64,000 nucleotides of DNA, from NCBI GenBank assembly GCA_039881145.1, contig JAYKKI010000006.1, forward strand, positions 14,391,001-14,455,000. Reading direction: 5' to 3'. Below the pieces are notes generated by a model, which searched no databases, was not told the DNA's origin, and worked only from the letters and a program-made list of their open reading frames with translations. Of the stretch, positions 13,610 to 26,414 are shown in pieces. A program made the translations under genes and the position numbers. This DNA comes from Druceiella hillmani (lineage: Eukaryota; Arthropoda; Insecta; Lepidoptera; Hepialidae). Each line of letters begins with the position of its first letter. Position 1 is the first letter of the stretch.

Positions 13610-14202
13610 TATTAACTACAATGAATAAGTTTAGCAAAAAAAAACAAAAATATTTTGTTTGCATACAACCAATAAAAATCTTCTTCCAAATGAAAGAAAC
13701 CTACAATCTTCATATCTATTATCAAAAATTATACAATTCATCAAACCGAGTTATTTAATATATTTTTACAACAGTTGTAAAAATATATTAAAGTGGCAAA
13801 TAAAAGTGGCTCTACTGATATATCGAAGAATCTAACCAAAAGTAACAAGGAGAACCGGTTTCTCGTTCGCATGAATTAACGCGATAAAACTATGTTCATA
13901 ACTAGTTACAACTTTAAAGATATTCCATATCCGGGTTGCCTCGCGCTAAATGCCAATATTACGTAACAACTTTGAGAATCATTTACATATCTTTTACATA
14001 TCTTTATATACTACTTTGAGAATCATTTACATATCTATACATAGGGGAAATAATTTTGTTAATATTCATATTAAAAGTAAGCGTTCTGAGAGTTCTGAAA
14101 GCTACTATTTATTAAAATTAACGAAAATAAATGAGATTTTATAAGTAATACAGAAATAATCATTTCACAATATAGAAAGTATAAACAATAAAGTTTTACA
14201 GT
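13609..14202. other. No gene identified
   Basis: AT-rich sequence with a short local direct repeat around ACTTTGAGAATCATTTACAT (13969 and 14014). No supported exon. Confidence 0.35.
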
Positions 14203-14566
14203 AATTGGGTATTTGACTAAATTTTTTTTATTTCATTAATCATAATTTCAAGGTGCAAGCTGATGAAGAGTGAAAAACATTATTAATAATCTTAAAAATT
14301 GACCAAGTTATAAAAGTTTAAATTTAATCTTTAGACAAGGACGGCAATACTATGTTGTGAGGTCATTTTTAATATTACACATTATATTCTACAAGAGGAA
14401 AAGAGACAGGGATATACCCAACCCTATCCGTATATTCAAATTTAGAAGCCTACAACTGGCTTATTTTTCAATCAATTTTTGAATTTCTTTCAAGACTGGT
14501 TTTTAATTATCTTATATTTCACAGTATTTTATGAAAAAATTTAAAATGAGTCAACTACCGTATTAA
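14203..14566 (+). mobile_element. Interspersed repeat family C, copy 2
   Basis: This is the most complete plus-strand copy, from TTGGGTATTTGACTAAATTT to GAGTCAACTACCGTATT. It keeps the segment around CAATCAATTTTTGAATTTC that copy 1 lacks and copy 3 has in reverse. It is about 360 bp, non-coding and of unknown class. Confidence 0.8.
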
Positions 14567-14759
14567 TTGAATAGTTTAGGAGCCATATTAACGCCACCAT
14601 TAGACAAAAAGAAATCAATACTTAAAGAATTTCGACAAACTAACGAGGGAATATGTGTGTAAAAGAATTCTAATATATTCATATTGTAACAGGTTCCAAA
14701 CTATATTTAAACATATAATGGTATTATTGCATATAAAATGAGAGTGGTTGAAAAAAAAC

Positions 14760-15965
14760 ATTGGGTGTGGCTTTGTCATGGACACGGCCATGTGTTGTAC
14801 GTGAATACGTCTATGAAACGGGTTATATTTTTTAAATAAAATATTTTTATTTATGTATTTAGGATAAAAGCAAGGAAAAAAATTATTATTGTGTTACAAT
14901 AGCGTATAGGTCGACATTATATATTTTGATAATATTTCTTTATTTTAACACCTTATTATATTCACTGTCACTACTTTAAACTAATGTTTTATGTACAAGC
15001 GATATATTTTGAGGACAGCTGACGATTAAAACTTAAACGAACATCGTGGCTTTTCCGAATCAAAAGTTATACTAATTGCAAATCTCGATACACAGCAAAA
15101 TAACCTCAAAATGGCGGCGCTTCCCTCTCCACCGCGCGTGGTGCGACACTGTTCTCGCTTATCATAATGAATTCTTTCATCCTTTAGCTATCCAGTGATA
15201 TAATTTATCTAGCTATCCATTGGATTAATTAATTTTTGATGTAGTGGATAGATTCAAAACTGCAACGCCAAACTCCATCCCCCGATTTTGTTATCATTAG
15301 GTTTTTTGGATTGCCCCCGTATGGTAACAAATTTAAAGACGTATTCCCGTCAAAATTGTTTGTGTATTTTTAAACGATATATGGGTAACATTCAAAGAGT
15401 CTCTAAGTATTCCTTTGCAAATGACACAAACGGTGCTTTTTATCTATTAATTAAAAAAATAAAATTTACTTTCAGTTTATTCAGTTCTACATATTAAATA
15501 CTAACTTATCCTATAAATATTAGGCCATGACCCCCAATTACCCAAATCTTAACCTCATTGACTATGAATAATTTATCAATAAGATAATACGCATCGAAAA
15601 TATGTTATTAATATGACACTTCTTTAACATGTTTGGTATAACGTGACGTTCTCAGTTATTAACTCATTCTTTGGTTTTCATAATAAAGTAGGTTGGGTAT
15701 GATCAATAATACTTAGTAGTACCATAAACATTGCTTAATAAATTAAATAGCCCGTGAGTAGATCATTTCGACCTAGTGCAAAACAAATTTGAAATCCTGC
15801 AACACTGACTGAAACCACTCTCTTTGTTTTACAGAAAAGGCGAGAAGAGAAGAGGAATCAGCTCTATCAACAAAAAGCTGCATACCGAAATCTTTGTTTT
15901 TGTTCACATACAATTGTCATATAAATATGCAAAAAATTACTAATTGCGAAAATGTATGTTACTAA
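14760..15965 (+). mobile_element. Interspersed repeat family A, copy 2 (long form)
   Basis: Co-linear with 5848-7045 over about 1.2 kb, with scattered substitutions and small gaps. Family C sits upstream here, whereas in copy 1 it sits downstream. The left arm ACGTGAATACGTCT is at about 14800. The right arm is mutated (GACGTATTCCCGT). The AAAATGGCGGC core is kept at about 15109-15119. It has no intact coding frame. Confidence 0.75.
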
Positions 15966-17965
15966 GTTTAACTCGATTTAACTTCGCGTCAAAAATCATC
16001 ATAAAAGTAGAAAAAAACCTTTGCAAGTCTTAGTCGGACTATTCGAAAATTCCTAATTTTAAAATCAATGACGTGTGAATTTGGAAACTGAGGAAACGGA
16101 AACGTCAAATGCATTTCTTTAGATCAACCAAGTGTTTTTACGTCATTAGTTTTGCTGTCGCGGGACTAATTTACGTAGTATTATAAATGGTGGTATTTAA
16201 TAAAAATGTTAATGATGTTTTTTACTACCACTATTATCCGAATGCACTCGAATAATTTTACCTCGATCCCTGGTTAACGCAATCTTAGTGCCCAGTTTTA
16301 TTATTTACACCAGTAAGACAAAAAATGTTAACAGATATATAAAAAGATGTTTGAATTTCTTGAATCATCGTTACAAAACTTAATGGACCAATTACTATTT
16401 TAACACTTCACAAACTATAAAACTTTGCATTTAATTGCGTTCTTAATAAATAAAATTAGTGACGAATGAAATACAATATTATTGTAGACAACCTTGTCAG
16501 TAATTAGCTCGCTAACGTTCATTTGTTTATTTAATAATAACGTTGTTCGCTTGGAGCGTTAAACAAAACAATATTATCACACAGACAAACAAAAAATAAA
16601 GAAAATAATGTATGAAACTCAGATATTTAAAATGATTGAGTTAAAAGAACTGGTAAAATGGATCTTTAACACAATAACAGAGTAATTTAAATCCCAGAGA
16701 TTTATAAAAAAATCAGTTGGGAGTCAGTAATAACATTTATTAATAAAAGCAAATAATATTTTGTGATTTGTAAAAATCTACTTAATTTTTTTATTATCAA
16801 ATGATATCACATAACAATGACTATGAAAAAAATATATTGGATGCTATTTAAGAGATACACATCTGTAATTTAATTAACGAAGTATATGAGCCAACTACAA
16901 TGAAACCTCGCAAAGACTCGACTCGATCTTATTTAACTCTGTGTTGATATTGCCAGTCTGGTTTTGCTTTGATAAAAAAATATTAATTTCCGTTACTCTG
17001 ATACTTGATATGGGCCCTGCGTTTCAATAGCAAGTACGTGACTGAATGTTAGCGAATTCCAGCCTATAAGGTCGATTAACGTTAAAGAAGTCTTGTTAAA
17101 GATTACTGTAAATCGTGACTAACGCACAAGACATAAATAATATAGACAAAAGATAGAGGATGAATGTGACTATTCAAAAAAAATTTAATTATGAAAGAAA
17201 TTAAGTTATTAATCTTCTTTAATGTATCTAATGCTACGAGTGCAATCTCTTACAGTCAATCAGAATAGCAATCCAGCCCCGCTGGACGAGCGGACGGGAA
17301 TCTGCATATTCTCTTACTAAAACGAATTTAACATTTAAAAAAACTGTCCGCCTGTCTATCGGTCTGCCTGTACAATTTATTTAACTCGAAACTCAAAATC
17401 TTTCGAATTAAATCGATTGTATAGACAGGACTTAACTCGAAATCTACTGAAGCGTTTGACATACATTTTAGACAGGTTTATAAATAGCAACCCTGGGACC
17501 AATTTAGTGTCATCGTGATATCTCTAACGTTCCAAAGTTATGATGAAAATGTTACATAGAAAATTAAGAACTCTTCACCACACGGATGGTAGATAGCTTC
17601 AGGCTGTAGGAACACGCTGTAGCGAGCTGGAATCTGAAGGAGGCAACGCAAGTGGGCCCGCGCGGGATTTAAACTAAACTAACTATATATTTGTGTCTGA
17701 TATAAGAGTATAATACAAACGTATTAAAACACTACACTTACATTACATAATTCCATAAAGATGAAGTCGCTAAGTCGTTGTAAACATTATGTAAAACAAT
17801 AATTACTATGCGATATGTACTCATATTTGATTGAATATAAAGATTATTAATAATAAATACAACTCATCGAGTACCAGTAAACTCGTTTTGCGAAGATCCA
17901 TACATAAAATATCTATACACAATTTACAAATATTAATATTATTTTTCATTAAGCATAATATTATT
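15966..17965. other. No gene identified
   Basis: Mostly AT-rich. Two G+C-richer patches (17265-17310 and 17575-17680) and a CTGTCCGCCTGTCTATCGGT run at 17345 recall common insect interspersed repeats, but I cannot assign them. No supported exon. Confidence 0.35.
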
Positions 17966-18020
17966 AAGAATTTCCCAAAAACTTTGAGATGGTAAATCTC
18001 AAAGTTTTTGGGAAATTCTT
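17966..18020. repeat. Perfect hairpin, 25-bp stem and 5-base loop
   Basis: Positions 17966-17990 are the exact reverse complement of 17996-18020. The loop is GGTAA. The left arm starts AAGAATTTCCCAAAAACTTT. A perfect stem of this length is unlikely by chance. The perfect pairing and very short loop fit a recent inverted duplication or a small foldback element better than a microRNA precursor, which normally has a longer loop and mismatches. Confidence 0.9.
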
Positions 18021-20692
18021 CATCGTTATAGTTTATCGGTAAAGTTTAATCTTCTGGTACCGCTGTTCTAATTTTGGCTGTAGCTGCTACGTAGATAGGG
18101 GGAACGAACAAATTTTTTTCTAGACATTTCCAATTTTATCTTTAGAATTTACCTTGTGAAAAATTCTGAAAAGACAGTCTTCTGAAAAGTTATCCTTATA
18201 ACTTTCTATTTTAACTAAGACCTTACACGATATAGGAGATTTAAAAAAAAATAATTTATATATTTTCCCTCTCTAAAATTTGTATAATATTTTTAACTTT
18301 AACACTAAATGAAATTACTGCGGGAAAAGATGCCTTATCACTATGCCATATTCCTAATTTTTACGTCAAATGGTTTTCGAGAAAAATTGCCATGAAATAC
18401 GGACGGACACATAAGTGATCAAAAAGGATTTCGTTCTGTTTTCCTTTTGAAATAAGGAACCCAAAGTAAAACACGATTTAATATTATATATAGTTTGTAC
18501 ATACTTCAAATGTCAAAATTAATTTCAATTAATATGTTTGTGACATTATTTGAAATTTTAAAAACGCTTGTATAAATTGACTGTTGGTGGCATTAGGATA
18601 GCGTCATATGTCAGTGAAACCCTATCCACTAGACGTTTTATCTATAAGTACAGAAATGTTTTGTATGGAAAACAATAAAAGCATAATATGTTTAAATGCA
18701 GAAACTAATTAAAAAGTATATTTTTTATGTAAGAAAATGACTTAGCGGTTAATAAACCTTCTTAGCAAAAAAATTGTAAAGTAACGATATTGACCGATAG
18801 CTGCGCAGAGATATTCAAAATAGAGGTGCGCAAAATGTATCAGTGAAAAGAAAAGAGTGATATATATCATTTGATTGGAAAGATATATATCACTCATTTA
18901 TATCTCTAGCTCAGTATATCAGTATCTCAGTACTCCGAGTTATTAACGAAATTATTTATTACGCATACGTTGAACCGTTGAATAATGGTCATACAACATG
19001 GTGATAAATAGTAATGACTTAACATTACGCACTATTTTTTGAAAATAAAAATAAATTCAACAAGAGTATCCACTTTGCTTAATACTTTATAGGTTTAGGA
19101 CTATCAACCTAGAATCAAAATATACATAAAATAACTTTAATGATTATAATTAAATTGGAACAGATTGGCGTATTTACACAATTATAAATTAGTATTTTGA
19201 AATGTAATAAAAAAAGTGATTGTTTACGCAAATATTTGGAGCGAACTAAAGCATACTTTATCACAGCATATACATTCGATCGCGATCCAGTTGCATATTT
19301 GACTAAACAGTTCCATCGTTTTCTTTCTCTTTCACGTAATGTCAAAATATGTACTTTTATATCATCTTCACGACGCGACGAGTGAGTGAAATGATTGATT
19401 TTGGTGAAACGAAAAAGACGCCGATCACTCCCGAGCTAGTGATGTACTGATACATTCTGATTTCAAGCGAGCGAGTGATAGATATGATCGTGACATGTGA
19501 GCTATATCTTTTATATCTCTCACTCATGAGTTACACGTCTCTAATTCAAAACCCTGAAGTCGTTTGCTTAAAATAACTGTACAAAATTAAGAGAAATTTC
19601 ACTATAATACAGTCTCATTGATCCTAGCAGTCTTTAAATATACACAATACTCTGTGTGAGAAATACTTAATGAAAGAGATGTAAGAAAGCAAGAGGTCTA
19701 ACAGTGGTTGTAATAATAGTCTAACGGTGTAAAATAGGAGTTTAACGATGTGTATTTCCAAATCCAATCGGATTTACCTATCCGAAAATCGGATTTACCT
19801 ATCCGAAAAAAATTTCAATCGTGAGCTCCGTAGTCGAGTTCAAAAGCTCCGTAGTCGAGTTCCCGCTTCGGAGGCTTGCGCACACTCCGGCATTGGCATC
19901 CTACGTTAAGATTATGTGGGACGAATCACAAACCACAATTAATGAAAAGCAAATTACCCAGACGACACACGATATATGAATATAATTTTTTTCATTTCAT
20001 TGTTAAATTGAAATTAGAAAATATTACAACGCAGAAAAGTGTTCACAACACACAAAACATTTTTCTGACTTGAGTTGGCGGTAATGTGTTTAGCAATAAA
20101 CTTGTTTACATTTCTCAACGCATTCTCGACCTTTGTTACCCATAGACTGGCAATAAATATAAAGATATCCACTTGATGCAATACGAACCAATTTAAATAA
20201 ATTTGTCTTTGTTAAATGTCAATAAATTGCATACCAGATCAGCAATTGCGACAGTTTTATCATTTGTCACAATATCACCAGAGAAGTTTTAAAATAAATT
20301 AGAATAAAAACATGTATTTTTACTAATTTGTATTTGAATATACACAGTCCAATATATAAGCGAATCATTTTAGGCTTTTTGTTTGATAGTTATCAACTGC
20401 TGAAACTGTTACTGAAAGAAATAACAGAATTGTGATGGTAGGTAAGATTATTTTAAAACGAGTGCCTATTCGTATGTATTAAAATCGTAAATCTAAATTT
20501 TGAATTAGAACACCGCTTACCGTCATTTTCTACTAAAAGCAGTAACAAAACTAAACAAAATTATTTGCATAGTGGTCCTCTTTTTTACGTACCGATAATT
20601 TATATTACTTATAAATTTAATTAAGCATAAATTTAAAACATTGTTCGCCAATAAGACGGTCTAGGCTGAATATTTTAAAATGGTAATCAATA
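18021..20692. other. No gene identified; small local repeats
   Basis: A 14-bp inverted repeat GAGTGATATATATC...GATATATATCACTC lies near 18857-18897. At 19766-19861 two short tandem duplications sit side by side: ATCGGATTTACCTATCCGAA twice, then AGCTCCGTAGTCGAGTTC twice. The run near 18380-18480 (GGACGGACACATAAGTG) looks like an old interspersed repeat. No exon is supported. Confidence 0.4.
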
Positions 20693-20701
20693 GTATATAT
20701 G

Positions 20702-20796
<95 letters not shown>

Positions 20797-20805
20797 TGAT
20801 TATAT
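20693..20805. repeat. (TA)n microsatellite
   Basis: Alternating TA with a central GTA interruption. Confidence 0.95.
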
Positions 20806-21690
20806 ACTTTTTAGTATTTCTCATATGAATACCTCACTCAAACATTTTCAAAAAAAATTTTTTCTATATTTTTCAAAATGACAATTAAAAATGGGAATCA
20901 TTTGCCAAAATCGAGGAGTGGCGTAAATAATATGCCGCCAAATTCATTTGAGTTTTATAGAAGTACAAACTATAGTTGTAGTTGAAACTCCATTGTGCAT
21001 TACTATCTTCAGTAATTATATATATTTTTTTAGTTTTTCATCTCTTATTTACGGATTGATCAAATATTTACACTGAGCGAAGCAGTCTTCACAAAATATA
21101 CATACACGTTCACAAACGTCCGCTTACAAAATACATAATCGATCGGTTGCGTGTGTGTATGTTGGGACATTATTCATATATAAAACTTAGTTTCAATACC
21201 GACAATTAAGAATGTTTAAAGTGAATCTTAAATTCTGCACCTATAAGATGCAAGAGATAAGAGGAAAAGCAACCAAGTGCGTGTCGGACCATGCGTAGAG
21301 TAGGGTTCTATATTCGTGCGTGCCCATGTAGGGCGATCACAAATAAAGTGGGAATGACATAATACAACTTCATAAAGAAAATTTGAAATAAAGTTGAGGC
21401 AAAGTTCGAAATGTAAATTGCTGTAGATAATCTTAACTTTTTTTCGTTTCTTCATACGTTACATACGTGACACGGTTAGCGTAATGTATGGTACTCTGTC
21501 ATCATGTACAGATTAAAGATAAAATATACATTTTACAACACAAAGATACTTTTGCAGTTGATTTAAATCACTTGTTTTTACTTACTGCACTTTGACTGAA
21601 CTTTTACTTACTGCATGTCATAACTTGATTAACTATTATTCATAAACTAGTAGAACCTACTTATAGGTGATAATTTCTTTTTTAATTTGT
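20806..21690. other. No gene identified
   Basis: The stretch 21230-21460 is open for 75 codons on the minus strand. It contains ATGCGTAGAGTAGGGTTC, wording that recalls common insect repeats, so I read it as repeat-derived, not genic. Confidence 0.35.
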
Positions 21691-21711
21691 ATGTATTATA
21701 TGTATATATAT

Positions 21712-21762
<51 letters not shown>

Positions 21763-21772
21763 AATATATATA
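21691..21772. repeat. Compound (TA)n/(CA)n microsatellite
   Basis: TA runs alternate with two CACACA runs. Confidence 0.95.
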
Positions 21773-21774
21773 AT

Positions 21775-21960
21775 ATTCAAAAACTAGCGTGACCCGTGCG
21801 AAGTCTTCGCATTATTTATTCCATTATGAAGCTCAGATGACAGATCAAACAAATATTTTACTAAAATTCACATATAGAGGCGCAAGTATCAAAAGCATTG
21901 AGCTAAAGCGCCACTTTATTTATACGTGAGTGGATTTGAAATTAAACAAAAATTTTACCG
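21775..21960 (+). repeat. Repeat family E relic (CCCGTGCGAA type)
   Basis: AAAAACTAGCGTGACCCGTG followed by the near-palindrome GTGCGAAGTCTTCGCA closely resembles 58661-58700 (ACTAGATGGCCCGTGCGAAT). Similar sequence occurs at the ends of interspersed repeats in several insects. The class cannot be fixed from this fragment. Confidence 0.5.
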
Positions 21961-22519
21961 ACAGTCAATCATATTGACGTTGAGCCGTTAGATGGCAGTA
22001 TTGCTGTTTTGTGTATATAATTTTAATAATTAATTAATTTGCAAAAACAATAGCAATAATAAATTTTTTAGTTGTGGATGCCGGTAGAGCAAGCAATTAT
22101 CTATAAAATGATATATAATTTATGTGGATTAGTTGTGAGGTTTTTTCTAAAAAGGGAGAGTAACATCTTAAACCCTTAGCGTATTAATATATATGATGAT
22201 GATGATAGCTGTTTAGCTTTTGGGGTGAAAACGTGTAACTCTAACAAAAATGACCACTTTAAAGGTTACTTCGTGTCGAAAAATTGCTCATGACATGCTT
22301 CCATGCAATATTTTTGAAAGACTTATTTACCCAACAAAACGCTCTGGGATACTGAAGGACTGACTACGGCGTAACTATAACAGTTCGTAAATTGGCTACA
22401 AAAATCTAAAAATAAACTAAATAGCAATGACATTAATAGAAAAGTATAATATGGATAAGGTTCGAGAAATAAAGTAAGAAATTAGAATATAGGAAGAAAA
22501 TTTGGAAGCGCTAAAATAC

Positions 22520-22900
22520 GGTAGTAGACTCATTCTAAATTTTGATATTTTTCGTTCAATATTGTGAAATATACTAATAATCAACTAACTAATCAGTATT
22601 GAAAAAAATTCAAAAATTGATTGGAAAATAAGCCAATTGTAGGCTTCTAAATTTGAAGATACGGATAGAGTTGGATATATCCCTGTCTCTTTTCCTCTCG
22701 TAGAATATAATGTGCAAATTAAAAATGACCTCACAACACAGTATTGTTGTCCTTCTCTAAAGGTTAAGTTTAAAATTTTATAACTCGGTCAATTTTAAAA
22801 GATTATTTAAAAAAAATTCACTCTTCATCAGCTTGTACCTTGAAATTATGATTAATGAAAATAGTCAAATACCCAAATGAAATTAGTCAAATACCCAATT
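22520..22900 (-). mobile_element. Interspersed repeat family C, copy 3 (reverse)
   Basis: Read on the minus strand this runs from TTGGGTATTTGACTA (22893-22879) to GAGTCTACTACCGTATT-like sequence (about 22520). It matches 14203-14566 with substitutions and small gaps. The ATACCCAATTT end is tandemly doubled at 22862-22900, which may be a slippage event. Confidence 0.78.
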
Positions 22901-23820
22901 GTATTTAAACGATTTAGATAAATAGTACAAATTACAGAAATATACATTATGGTAATTGCTAAGAAGATGTGTAGAACACGGTAAAAATAGGGTCGGATAT
23001 AATACAAAATTAGCTAAAAAAAGAAAATATATACAAATATTGTGACTGGTAGCCATGTATACATTTATAAAAACTTGCACCATGTTACAATGAAGCAAGT
23101 AACATGGTAATATGGTACTCTCGCCACTCATTCCCGTCTCTGTGAATAATATAATGGCCATAGTAGAAAAAAACACTGCGATATCAGAAGTACTAAAATT
23201 TTATTAAAAGGCTGCATATTTCAAGCTCTGACGCAACATAATATTTAGAAACAAACAATGATATCTTATTCGCAATCATTATGCTATTCGCAGCCGTTAC
23301 TCAAGCCTACAAGGGCTATAAATAATGAAAGAATCAATAAGCAATCGACCAGTGACACAATTAGTCCCCGATTCCAACTTTTTATAACTGTGGATACAGA
23401 CAAATAGAAAATAAAGTGGTTACCACCTTAAACTACTTACGATCGCAAGTAGTAACTACACCTCACTTTATTTATGTTAATGAAAATGCGCAAATGTTAC
23501 CAGACATACCTTCACCATTTAAGAAAACCTCTTGATTCGTGTATTGAATACATTGTGTATTTTCACCTTAATATTACTGGGTGCAGGCAAAATCAAACAT
23601 GAATTTCTTTGATTCTAGAAAATAAAATCAATTTTCACAATTACATCCAACTCATCGGCAGTTTTTCTTATCGGAACAAATATATAAAATTGTGAAAGAA
23701 TAGTTTTTGGGTTTCTTATAATTTTCCATTTCAATTGTTACCCAAAAATTTCCATATGAATATTTTTGAGTATTACTTGTTTAGATATATTTAATTCAAT
23801 ATACCTAGTTAAAGTTAATA
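22901..23820. other. No gene identified
   Basis: The minus-strand open frame at 22883-23176 starts inside the family C copy and has no recognisable domain. The remainder is AT-rich without features. Confidence 0.35.
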
Positions 23821-24210
23821 TAGCAGAAGACTGACTCCCTGGAGATGTGGTGCTGGAAAATACTACTGGGAATATCCTTATTTCAATTTCTACCTAATAT
23901 CTCCTAACACCAGGAGCCCGGTACTAAGCAGCATCTATCGACCTTAGTATATTCTCGGATACTCAAATCTTTTGGCCGTGTCTCACGGTGGAACAATAGC
24001 TCCGTAGAAAGTTGTCGTGCAGGAAATAACAGAAGGCTCCAGAGCGCGCGGATAGTCGCCCATACGATGGATTGACTAGATCAAATGTGTAGATCAAAAA
24101 TGCTGCGGTCGACCCCTTGTACCAGTGCACTGGACTAACGCAAGCAAAGAAAGAGATGGAGAGACATCATGAGGCGAGTTACATCAACCCCTGACAGTAC
24201 CACATTATTA
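23821..24210 (+). pseudogene. Relic of the C-terminus of an RTE/BovB-type retrotransposon polyprotein
   Basis: One frame reads KTDSLEMWCWKILLGIS, the well-known signature just after the reverse transcriptase domain of endonuclease-reverse transcriptases in insects (usually DSLEMWCWRRML). After a stop and a frameshift, further pieces fit the same tail: SFGRVSRWNNSSVEKL, then SRPYDGLTRSN, then YQCTGLTQAKKEMERHH (family: a PMRWTDQI-like stretch, then CTR-x-A-x-NREEWR). The order of the motifs is right. Several stops and at least one frameshift show it is dead. It is plus-strand and truncated at its 5' end. Confidence 0.8.
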
Positions 24211-24852
24211 TTACTATCAAGAGTATCACCAAAGAAAAGAAGAAGGGTTAATATGATTTATAATTATGCCAAATTTGATATTTCTATGTAACAGGCTCTG
24301 AGAAAATTGTTATAGACATTTTCAGCAATAATGTTATATACTTTATCATTGTACCTTTCAAGTTTCTACTTAAAACGGTTTCCTCAGAAAAATGGCTATG
24401 ATAAACCGACAGATGGAGACGTGAGCGATCTTATGTTGCATTGTGACTAATATATCTTCAGGTATTACTTGACGTTGTGACCAATATATCTGCAAGAACT
24501 TTAGCTACTGTTGTTCTGAAATATTTTTAAAAATATGTTCTGAAATAGGATTTAAAATCTAAGAACTAAAGACTAAGAACTCATTTTGATGTTCCTGTTT
24601 AATATATAGTTTTTGGGATTCCCTATTGACACGAAGAAACCTAATAATTTCGACAGGTCCATCCGCCCGTCTAGCCATTTTCTACTATTTTAGATATATG
24701 TGCCTAACATTTTGCAAATAGATATTTTAGATGGGATCTCAGGTAATTTATAATAAAATATTTATAGAAAACTTACATACTTGTACAACGGAGCAATTTT
24801 CTTCGCACGCTCGATCGAATAGAATATAGGTGATTAGATCTTGTTATATATA

Positions 24853-24907
<55 letters not shown>

Positions 24908-25000
24908 AAGTGAAACGAGTACTTTAACTGATTTGTTAATAAATGCCTTTACTTATATGAAGTTTTGTTCAATCCGATACATGAAAACAAATATATAACA
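24211..25000. other. No gene identified; (TA)n at 24845-24908
   Basis: The stretch 24290-24700 has repeat-like wording (GACAGATGGAGACGTGAGCG; GACAGGTCCATCCGCCCG) of the kind found in degraded insect repeats. A TA microsatellite occupies 24845-24908. No exon is supported. Confidence 0.4.
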
Positions 25001-25265
25001 GTTAATTGAAACTACGTAATGTAGTATTATTTCTACTTTCTTTAAGTTCTTTACCACGACCTAGGTTTTGTTGTATTACAACATCATAAGGTGGGCTATT
25101 AATATCTTTAGCTAAAGATAGTATCTTTGCTAATAGCCCACCTGAAGATGTAATACAACGAAACCTAGGTCGTGGTAAAGAACTTAAAGAAAGTAGAAAT
25201 AATACTACACCGCGTAGTTTCATTTAAATGTGAATAATGAATTTCTACAAAATTAACGCCAAATA
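25001..25265. mobile_element. Family B element, palindromic copy
   Basis: About 105 bp (25007-25112) is followed by its near-complement (25113-25222), centred on TATCTTTAGCTAAAGATA. Both arms carry the family B end, with TGAAACTACGTAATGTAGTA and TTCTTTACCACGACCTAGG. The right arm holds about 12 bases the left one lacks. Beyond the right arm, GAATAATGAATTTCTACAAA up to TATTCAAT matches the right end of the copy at 49352-49527. If transcribed, the RNA would fold into one long hairpin. Confidence 0.85.
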
Positions 25266-25541
25266 TATTCAATATTAGAAATATATAAGAAAAAGAAAAT
25301 TATATTTTAGTTTCATCACTTTTAAGACGTATTTACGTAAACTGAAGATTTAACCTTTATTTATGCCTTAAATAGTACTCGTATCACAAATTTTAAGTTT
25401 TCCTATCTACTGAAAGAAGCCTATGGATTCTTAATTCGGTTTACTGTACACTGCGTTGACAAGCAATACAACGAAATATATAGAAAGATTAAGATTAAAA
25501 AGAAATAAAAATACCTTTAAAAAAAGATATACGTACATACA

Positions 25542-25610
<69 letters not shown>

Positions 25611-26189
25611 TTGCTGTTTTCTTTAGTCTGCAAAATCCTTTTGCGCTACTTATCAAATGCGCCCTTGAAATGCGCGGCATAAATTTTTTTTACGATGTTG
25701 CTTTACAACATTTGTCATTTTTTTAGTCTTTATATACGACTCCACACTTCTTGATAAATTATAAAATGACTTTAATAACCTACAATATAATAGACATTGC
25801 TCGCAATAATTAAAAACGCAAAGTGTGTGTGAGCATATGTCTTTCATGTATAGGCTATATCAAAAACTATATGCGTTGGCTATATTTAATCACTTAACTA
25901 CTCAAATCTATAAACATTTTTTATTTAGATTTCAAAATTAAAGTTTATCGATTTATTAGTTTTTCATTTATTGCAGTGGCAGACAGATGGACAAATATTA
26001 ATCTATTTTATTTCTAAGATTTCCTGTTTTTCCGACACTTTACTCATCGGTAAATTTTTCAAAACCAAAGTAAAGGAAAATGAATATTATAAAAAATGTG
26101 TGTGAAAACACGTCCTTATAAGATCACAACGTTGGAAATCATATTGTTACTGAAAATAAAACATTTTTTTTTCAATAAATAACAAAAAT
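25266..26189. other. (TA)n at 25543-25611; possible poly-A signals on the minus strand
   Basis: A TA microsatellite lies at 25543-25611. Minus-strand AATAAA hexamers (TTTATT on the plus strand) occur at 25952-25957 and 25967-25972, about 450 bp beyond the stop codon at 26415. They could end the minus-strand transcript, but this hexamer is common by chance in such AT-rich DNA. Confidence 0.35.
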
Positions 26190-26239
26190 ATGTATTAAAA
26201 AGGTATATTAACCGATGGTAATATACTTTTTTAATACAT
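26190..26239. repeat. Hairpin with a 21-bp stem
   Basis: ATGTATTAAAAAGGTATATT (from 26190) pairs with AATATACTTTTTTAATACAT (to 26239), with one mismatch that would be a G-U pair on one strand and an eight-base loop, ACCGATGG. It lies about 175 bp downstream of the putative stop codon at 26415, so it may sit in the 3' untranslated region of the minus-strand gene. A role is unproven. Confidence 0.8.
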
Positions 26240-26414
26240 AATATTTCATCCTTTTTTTAAATTCTCTAACTGTAATTGAAACATATTTTTACTCCTCAAT
26301 CTGGGATTTTTTGCCAATTTTCAAGATAAACGTGTTCACGAGAATCAAGATGTCAACTAAAACAAAACTAATTTCGCCATTTGGCACCGTTTTTAGTGGA
26401 ACATTTTTCGATTT

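Noticed and set aside
13300..13758. Open frames of 99-152 codons across the TA repeat on both strands
   Set aside because: They are Tyr-Ile runs produced by (TA)n. The same applies at 20699, 25541, 29988, 55889 and 56822.
22883..23176. 97-codon minus-strand open frame
   Set aside because: It begins within a family C repeat copy and has no motif or splice support.
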